This document shows positions 15,275-19,360 of a stretch of DNA of 19,360 bases, one piece after another (position 1 is the first letter of the stretch; every line of letters starts with the position of its first letter). The stretch comes from Candidatus Brocadiia bacterium (GTDB lineage Bacteria > Planctomycetota > MHYJ01 > WSZJ01). The stretch lies in NCBI GenBank assembly GCA_013360825.1, contig JABWAY010000033.1, forward strand, positions 1 through 19,360, read 5' to 3'. The notes under the pieces are model-generated. The model did no database searches and was not told the DNA's origin. It was given only the letters and a program-made list of their open reading frames with translations. Position numbers and translations under genes: made by a program.

Positions 15275-16132
15275 ATGAAAACGCTCGCCTGCCTCCTCCT
15301 GTTCGCCTGCGCCGCGTTTGCGGAACCCGCCGGCTGGCACCGGACGTTGAAAGACGGGGTGAAAGCCGGGCAGCGGAGCGGGAAACCCGTGCTGGTGGTG
15401 ACGATCTGGAAAGATGATCAGTGAGCGTCGTGCGCGACCTGGCGTGCCCGGGTCCAGCAGGACGAGGACTTTGTGAAGGCGCTCGCGCGGTTTGAGCCGG
15501 TGGAGTGGATTTACGACGGGCTGAAGGGAAAGATCATCGCGTGGACGAAGGAGAACGGCGGGACGAACGACGATCCCTCGGAGCTGATTTACGTTGTCGG
15601 CCATGACGGAAAGGTGATCGAGCAGGCGCCGGCGGGCGGGACGAAGAACGCCGCGGGACTGGCGCGCTGGATGAAGAAGCAGGCGGACGCGTGGGAGCAG
15701 ACGCACCCGCCGATGCGGGTGAAGTTCGTGCCGGAGGAGGTGACGGTTTCCGGGGAGGGGGCGGAGGCGAAGGCGGCGTGCGCGAAGCTCGACGAAGCGC
15801 GCGGCGCGGGGAAGCCGGTCGCGGTCTATGTCGGCCGGCGGTCCGCGGACGACGGGGACGCCAGGGGGCGCGCGGAGGTGGCGGCCTGCCAGAAGTTCGA
15901 ATGGGGGCCGCTCTGTTCCGCGGATGCGGGAAAGGCGTCGGCCGGGTGGATGCTCCTGCGGCTCGACCTGGGCGAACCCGCGGAGGCTGTGCTGTCGAAA
16001 TCCCTGGGCGTGACCGCCGGACCCGCCGTCGTCCTCCTCGTCCCGGGTTCGGAGACGCCGGTCGTGCTGGACGCGAAAACGTCCGGATCGGCGCTCGCCG
16101 CGGCGCTGAAGAAAGCCACCCCTCCGAAGTAG
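15275..16132 (+). CDS. Exported thioredoxin-like selenoprotein (U-A-S-C active site), in-frame TGA at codon 50
   Basis: A frame from ATG 15275 to TAG 16130-16132, broken only by TGA at 15422-15424: 285 residues with U50. Residues 1-16 form a signal peptide (MKTLACLLLFACAAFA). The first domain (about 20-155) is thioredoxin-like: GVKAGQRSGKPVLVVTIW, then U50-A-S-C53 in the CxxC position, the helix WRARVQQDEDFVKAL, and LIYVVGHDGKVIEQ before a C-terminal helix. Sec as the attacking residue with Cys53 resolving is the classic UxxC redox arrangement, which suggests a periplasmic thiol or peroxide reductase; the substrate is unknown. A second thioredoxin-like domain (about 170-285: GKPVAVYVGRR, AGPAVVLLVPG) lacks a CxxC and looks catalytically dead. 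Downstream, 33 bases on, begins TPR copy B. A C-terminal ORF starting at GTG 15473 would lose the signal peptide and active site. Confidence 0.85.
15422..15454 (+). promoter_or_regulatory. Candidate bacterial SECIS element after TGA (codon 50)
   Basis: GACCTGG (15436-15442) pairs with CCGGGTC (15448-15454), seven pairs with one G-U, around the loop CGTGC. G15444 is the second loop base, 20 nt after the UGA, which fits the bacterial SECIS rule. An alternative fold pairs CTGG (15439-15442) with CCAG (15454-15457) with a larger loop, so folding should be checked. Confidence 0.7.
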
Positions 16133-16165
16133 GGCCGCGGGGCCCCTCCGGTTAGCCTGTCGGCC

Positions 16166-17464
16166 GTGGACGCCGAGTTCGCTTACCTGTTCCGGCACGC
16201 CCTCCTCCGCGAGGGCTCCTATCAGCTGCAGCTTCCGGGGGACCGGGCCCGGCTGCACGCCCTGGCGTTCGCGATCATCGAGGAGGTCGCGGGCGGGCGG
16301 CCCGCCGCGCCCCGGGCCCTGCTCGAGGAGACGTTCGGGAAGTTCGAGGGGCACCCGACCGATCCGTTCGCGGAGGAACTCGCGATGCACGTCCAGTGCG
16401 CGGAGCCCGTCACCGATCCACGCGTCTACCTGGAAACGCGCTCGCTCTACCTGCGACGGGCCGCGGACTACGCCGAGGAGCTCCAGCAGCACCCCCGCGC
16501 GGAATCGCTCTGGAGAGCGCACGCGGACCTGGTCACGGGAGTCGAGCGGGGGGAGTCACTCCGCCGGGCCGCGGATGCCTCCCAGCGCGCAAGCCGGACG
16601 CAGGTTGCCGGCCTCCTGTTCCACCGGGCGCTCGATGAATTCCGCGCCGCGGGCGACAGGAGACTTGAGTCGCTCGCCGTCGCCCAGATCGCCGGAAATC
16701 ACCGGCTGTGCGGCCGTCCCGCGGAGGCGGAATCCGCCTTCCGTGAGGCGATCCACCTCCAGAAGATCGCCCCCGACACTGCCGTAAAGGCCCTGACCCT
16801 CATCAATCTTGCGAGTCTGCTTCGCGAGACAGGTCGCACTCATGAAGCCCTTCGCCTCGGGCAGCAGGCGCTCCGGCTCCACCGGCAGCTCGGCGATCGG
16901 CGCGGGGAAGCGATGGGCCTGTCCAACCTCGCCGTGGCCCAGTTGGAACAGGGCGATGCGGCGGCCGCCGAACGGACCGTGCGCCGGGCGATCACGATCC
17001 ACCGGTCCGGCGGCCATCTCCAGGCGCTTCCCGGCGCACTCTCCAACCTCGCCGCCGTGGTCTCGTCGCGCGGGAAACACGCTGAGGCCGACAGGCTCCT
17101 CACGGAAGCGCTTGCCCTCAACCGGCAGGCTGGGAATCGGAGATCCGAAGGGATCACTCTCGGAAACCTGGGAGTCCTGGACGGGGAACGCGGGGATTGG
17201 GCGGCCGCAAAGCGCAATCTCGAAGCCGCGCTTGTGCTCCATCGCGAACTCGGCAACCGCCGGTTTGAGGGGATCCACACCTGCACCCACGCACTCGTCC
17301 TCCTCTCCCTCGGCGGCGCGAACCCGGCGCGGGAGAGCTGGAGGGCGGGCGCGGCGATCCTCCGGGCTCTCGGAGACGCCACCGCCTCGGCGCGGAAAAC
17401 CCAGGAAATGCGGGTGGCCTGCTCGAAAGCCGGCGTTCCTCCCTTCGACGAGGACCCCGCGTGA
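16166..17464 (+). CDS. TPR repeat protein, family copy B (headless AAA/STAND-TPR-like)
   Basis: A 432-residue paralogue of copy A with a GTG start at 16166 (no ATG aligns with the conserved N-terminus; no Shine-Dalgarno is evident). It opens with AYLFRHALLREGSYQLQLPG, followed by EGHPTDPFAEELAMHVQ and helices (LYLRRAADYAEELQQHPR, SLRRAADASQRASR). Six 40-residue TPR units begin at residue 163; units 1, 2 and 4 are the most diverged. The C-terminal tail KAGVPPFDEDPA is shared almost exactly with copy C. The stop overlaps the GTG of copy C (GTGA), so B, C and D are probably translated as one coupled unit. Cytoplasmic. Function unknown; TPRs suggest a protein-binding role. Confidence 0.85.
   Translation: MDAEFAYLFRHALLREGSYQLQLPGDRARLHALAFAIIEEVAGGRPAAPRALLEETFGKFEGHPTDPFAEELAMHVQCAEPVTDPRVYLETRSLYLRRAADYAEELQQHPRAESLWRAHADLVTGVERGESLRRAADASQRASRTQVAGLLFHRALDEFRAAGDRRLESLAVAQIAGNHRLCGRPAEAESAFREAIHLQKIAPDTAVKALTLINLASLLRETGRTHEALRLGQQALRLHRQLGDRRGEAMGLSNLAVAQLEQGDAAAAERTVRRAITIHRSGGHLQALPGALSNLAAVVSSRGKHAEADRLLTEALALNRQAGNRRSEGITLGNLGVLDGERGDWAAAKRNLEAALVLHRELGNRRFEGIHTCTHALVLLSLGGANPARESWRAGAAILRALGDATASARKTQEMRVACSKAGVPPFDEDPA
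16652..17371 (+). repeat. Six tandem 120-bp coding repeats (TPR units of copy B)
   Basis: Six 40-codon units in exact register, the first starting GDRRLES and the last GNRRFEG. They are more diverged from each other than those in copies A and C. Confidence 0.75.
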
Positions 17465-17472
17465 ACGCCGAG
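17445..17472 (+). repeat. 28-bp gene-junction repeat, copy 1
   Basis: This segment spans the end of copy B and the start of copy C, including the GTGA overlap. It is identical to 19001-19028 at the C/D junction. The following codons (TATCTCTTCCGCCACGCCCT) are also identical in both. Confidence 0.9.
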
Positions 17473-19020
17473 ACCGCATATCTCTTCCGCCACGCCCTCC
17501 TCCGCGACGCCGGCTACCAGCTGCAGCTCCCGGGCGACCGCGCACGGCTGCATCTCCTCGCCCTGGAGATCCTCGAGTCCCTCTGCGGCGGACGACCGCC
17601 GGCGCCTCCTCCGCTCACAGGCGCAGATCGCCGGGCCCTGCCGCCCCATGCGTCAGACCCGTACGCAGAGGACCTCGCCTCCCACGCAGCGTCGGCTGAG
17701 CAGGCTTTCGGCGTTGAGCGGACTTCCTCCTCGTCCGAGGAGATCGCAGACCTCCGACGGATCTACACCCGCCGTGCCGCGGAATTCGCCCTGGCGCAGT
17801 ACCGCCAGCACGCAGCCCTGCGCCTCTGGCGGGAACTTGCGGAGCTTGTCCCGGGCGCTGAGAGATGCGAAGCGCTCCGCCATGCGGCGGTGGCAGGAGT
17901 TCATTCCGGACAGATGAAGCTCGCGGAAGAACTGTTCGACCGGGCTCTTCCGATGGCGCGGGAGGCCTGCGCACTGGAAGCGGAGGGCCGGCTGCTCGGC
18001 GGTCTGGGGAGTCTCTACCTGGCAACGGGGCGCGTTCAGGAAGCGGAGGCCGCCTACGAACGGACACTCGCTCTGTGCCGGGAAACAGGAAACATGAGGG
18101 AGGCAGGGATCGCGCTCGGCAATCTGGCCGCGTTGTACAAGAACACGGGCAATCTCCAGCGGGCTGAAGCCTCCCATTTGCGGGCCCTGGAGACCCACCG
18201 TCAATTCGCCAACAGGCGCTCCGAAGCGGTCACCCTCGCAAACCTCGCAAATGTGTACCAGGACACCGGCAGGTTCGAGCTCGCCGAACGGACCTTCGAG
18301 CAGGCGCTGGCGATCCATGAGGAATTCGGGGATCGGCGTTTCTACGGACTAGCAATCGGAAATCTCGGCTGTCTCCTTCAGGATCTCGGACGGACCGGGG
18401 AGGCCGAGCGCAGTCTCCTCCGCGCGCTCGCAATTCACCGTGAGATCGGAGACCGCCGATACGAGGGGATGACGACCGGAAACCTGGCCCTCGTGTACGA
18501 GAAGACGGGGCGCGTCGGGGACGCCGAAACCCACTATGCACGGGCGCTCGAGATCCACCGCGAAGTCAGCAACCGGGCCTCAGAGGGGATCGTGCTGGCC
18601 AACCTGGCCGGGCTCTACCGGTCCACCGGCCGGCCCCGGCTGGCCGCCGACACGCTCGAGCAGGCGCTGTCCATTCACCGCGAGGTCGGCAACCGTCGAT
18701 CCGTCGGGATCAGCCTCGGAGTCCTCGCCGCGCTCAAGATCGACGACGGACTCCTTGAAGAGGCGGAGCGGCTGATGGAGGACTCGCTGGCGATCCACCG
18801 GGAGACCGGCAACAGGCACTATGAGGGCCTGACCCTCTGTGACATGGCCGCCCTCCTCGTCCGGCGCCGTCGCGCGGAGGATGCCCGAAAGACGTGGCAG
18901 AGCGGTGTGGAGCTCATGAAATCGCTCGGCGAGAACGTCAGCCTGGAGGTCTCGCGCGTGAACATGATCGAAGCCTGCCGCGAAGCCGGAGTCCCGCCGC
19001 TCGACGAGGACCCCGCGTGA
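17461..19020 (+). CDS. TPR repeat protein, family copy C (headless AAA/STAND-TPR-like)
   Basis: A 519-residue paralogue, GTG start at 17461 inside the copy B stop. N-terminal module: AYLFRHALLRDAGYQLQLPG, then a Pro-rich linker (GGRPPAPPPLTG), ASDPYAEDLASHAASAEQ and helices IYTRRAAEFALAQYRQHA and ALRHAAVAGVHSGQ. Eight 40-residue TPR units run from about residue 170 to 489, two more than copies A and B, most with the GNRRxEGxxLGNLAxLY...EAE...ALxIHRE pattern. The tail EAGVPPLDEDPA matches copy B. No membrane segment, signal peptide or nucleotide-binding motif is visible. The difference in unit number between neighbours suggests gain or loss of repeats by recombination. Its stop overlaps the start of copy D. 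Confidence 0.87.
   Translation: MNAETAYLFRHALLRDAGYQLQLPGDRARLHLLALEILESLCGGRPPAPPPLTGADRRALPPHASDPYAEDLASHAASAEQAFGVERTSSSSEEIADLRRIYTRRAAEFALAQYRQHAALRLWRELAELVPGAERCEALRHAAVAGVHSGQMKLAEELFDRALPMAREACALEAEGRLLGGLGSLYLATGRVQEAEAAYERTLALCRETGNMREAGIALGNLAALYKNTGNLQRAEASHLRALETHRQFANRRSEAVTLANLANVYQDTGRFELAERTFEQALAIHEEFGDRRFYGLAIGNLGCLLQDLGRTGEAERSLLRALAIHREIGDRRYEGMTTGNLALVYEKTGRVGDAETHYARALEIHREVSNRASEGIVLANLAGLYRSTGRPRLAADTLEQALSIHREVGNRRSVGISLGVLAALKIDDGLLEEAERLMEDSLAIHRETGNRHYEGLTLCDMAALLVRRRRAEDARKTWQSGVELMKSLGENVSLEVSRVNMIEACREAGVPPLDEDPA
17968..18927 (+). repeat. Eight tandem 120-bp coding repeats (TPR units of copy C)
   Basis: Eight 40-codon units in exact register from residue 170. 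The central units keep GNRR/GDRR starts and IHRE ends; the first and last are degenerate. Confidence 0.85.
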
Positions 19021-19028
19021 ACGCCGAG
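19001..19028 (+). repeat. 28-bp gene-junction repeat, copy 2
   Basis: Identical to 17445-17472, covering the last codons of copy C, the GTGA overlap and the first codons of copy D. Confidence 0.9.
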
Positions 19029-19360
19029 GCCGCGTATCTCTTCCGCCACGCCCTCCTCCGCGAAGCCGCGTACCAGCTGCATCTCCCGGGGCAACGGGCG
19101 CGGCTTCATGCGGAAGCGCTAGCGGTGATGGAGCGGCAGGCCGGGGGTCGCCCGGCGGAACTGCTCCTGGGGGAGGGAATCAGGTTCGAGGTGCACCCGA
19201 CGGACCCGCTCGCGGAGGATCTCGCGGACCATGCCCGCCTCGGGGGGGCGCCACCGGAGGTGCAGGCCCTGTATGCCTGCCGCGCCGCGGCGCTCGCCGA
19301 GCGGCAGTACCGGCCCGAGGACGCCATGCGCCTGTGGGAGGCCGCGGCCGGCCTGTTGTC
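19017..19360 (+). CDS. TPR-family protein, copy D (3' truncated by window)
   Basis: GTG at 19017 overlaps the copy C stop, and the frame is open to the window edge (114 codons). The N-terminus AYLFRHALLREAAYQLHLPG is again the family motif, followed by VHPTDPLAEDLADHARLGG, ALYACRAAALAERQYRPE and the start of the helix MRLWEAAAGLL. This corresponds to the module before the TPR units in copies A to C, so TPRs are expected beyond the window. Its presence shows the array is at least four members long. Confidence 0.85.
   Translation, partial: MNAEAAYLFRHALLREAAYQLHLPGQRARLHAEALAVMERQAGGRPAELLLGEGIRFEVHPTDPLAEDLADHARLGGAPPEVQALYACRAAALAERQYRPEDAMRLWEAAAGLL

Noticed and set aside
3651..15424. TGA read as Trp or Gly (alternative genetic code) instead of Sec
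   Set aside because: TGA terminates pyrB, the metallopeptidase, the YacP-like gene and TPR copies in this same window, and the three internal TGAs each have a SECIS-like hairpin; a Trp reading would also destroy the UxxC match at 15422.
15422..15473. Frameshift or separate genes explaining the split 15275/15473 ORFs
   Set aside because: Both parts are in the same frame with only the TGA between them, and the second part alone lacks signal peptide and active site.
14714..16522. Long minus-strand ORF of 602 codons across 14714-16522
   Set aside because: It is antisense to the 15275 selenoprotein and TPR copy B, is Arg/Pro-rich without domain patterns, and arises from GC-rich codon structure. 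The real minus-strand gene uses another frame with a signal peptide.
12358..18927. Regular repeats as a CRISPR or minisatellite
   Set aside because: The 120-base period is diverged coding repeat within long intact frames, with no constant repeat and unique spacer structure.

Overview
This is a GC-rich bacterial window (about 70% GC by eye, not computed) with densely packed genes mostly on the + strand. No gene gives a firm taxonomic marker. High GC, repeated TPR paralogues, a giant macroglobulin-like protein and a short MnmE-like GTPase together suggest an uncultured lineage such as Planctomycetota. That assignment is inference.

Layout. Positions 1-363 hold the 3' end of an MnmE-like GTPase. 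Positions 425-3158 are a compact pyrimidine operon, pyrB-pyrC, followed by a YacP-like NYN-domain protein, with overlapping start and stop codons. A low-GC spacer (3159-3419) carries an 11-bp inverted repeat and a possible promoter. Next come an exported thioredoxin-like gene with an in-frame TGA (3420-4421), a strong intrinsic terminator, an exported HExxH metallopeptidase (4528-5352) and a 2091-residue macroglobulin-like protein (5456-11731). From 11758 onward the window is dominated by four paralogous TPR proteins (11758-13194, 16166-17464, 17461-19020, and 19017 running off the end). The first is separated from the other three by a small membrane protein (13403-14050), a minus-strand exported Cys-rich protein (14115-15008) and an exported thioredoxin-like protein (15275-16132).

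Main result. Three separate genes are each split by one in-frame TGA at codon 78, 48 or 50. Each has a signal peptide before the TGA and a long open frame after it. Each TGA is followed, at a distance normal for bacterial SECIS elements, by a hairpin whose apical loop has a G in its first two positions. I read all three as selenoproteins. Two are thioredoxin-like, one with a U-A-S-C motif and one with U-S-A-A. The third is a Cys-rich beta-type secreted protein that I do not recognise as a known selenoprotein family. Ordinary gene calling would break each into two ORFs and lose the signal peptides and the Sec residues. The selenocysteine machinery (selA, selB, selC, selD) is not in the window, so its presence in the genome is a prediction.

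The second notable feature is the TPR family. Each member starts at a motif (FRHALLR-x-x-x-YQL) that resembles the region just after the ATPase domain in AAA/STAND-TPR and cyclase-AAA-TPR proteins, but no ATPase domain precedes it. They look like 'headless' sensor arms expanded by tandem duplication, with 28-bp identical gene junctions and uniform 40-residue repeats.
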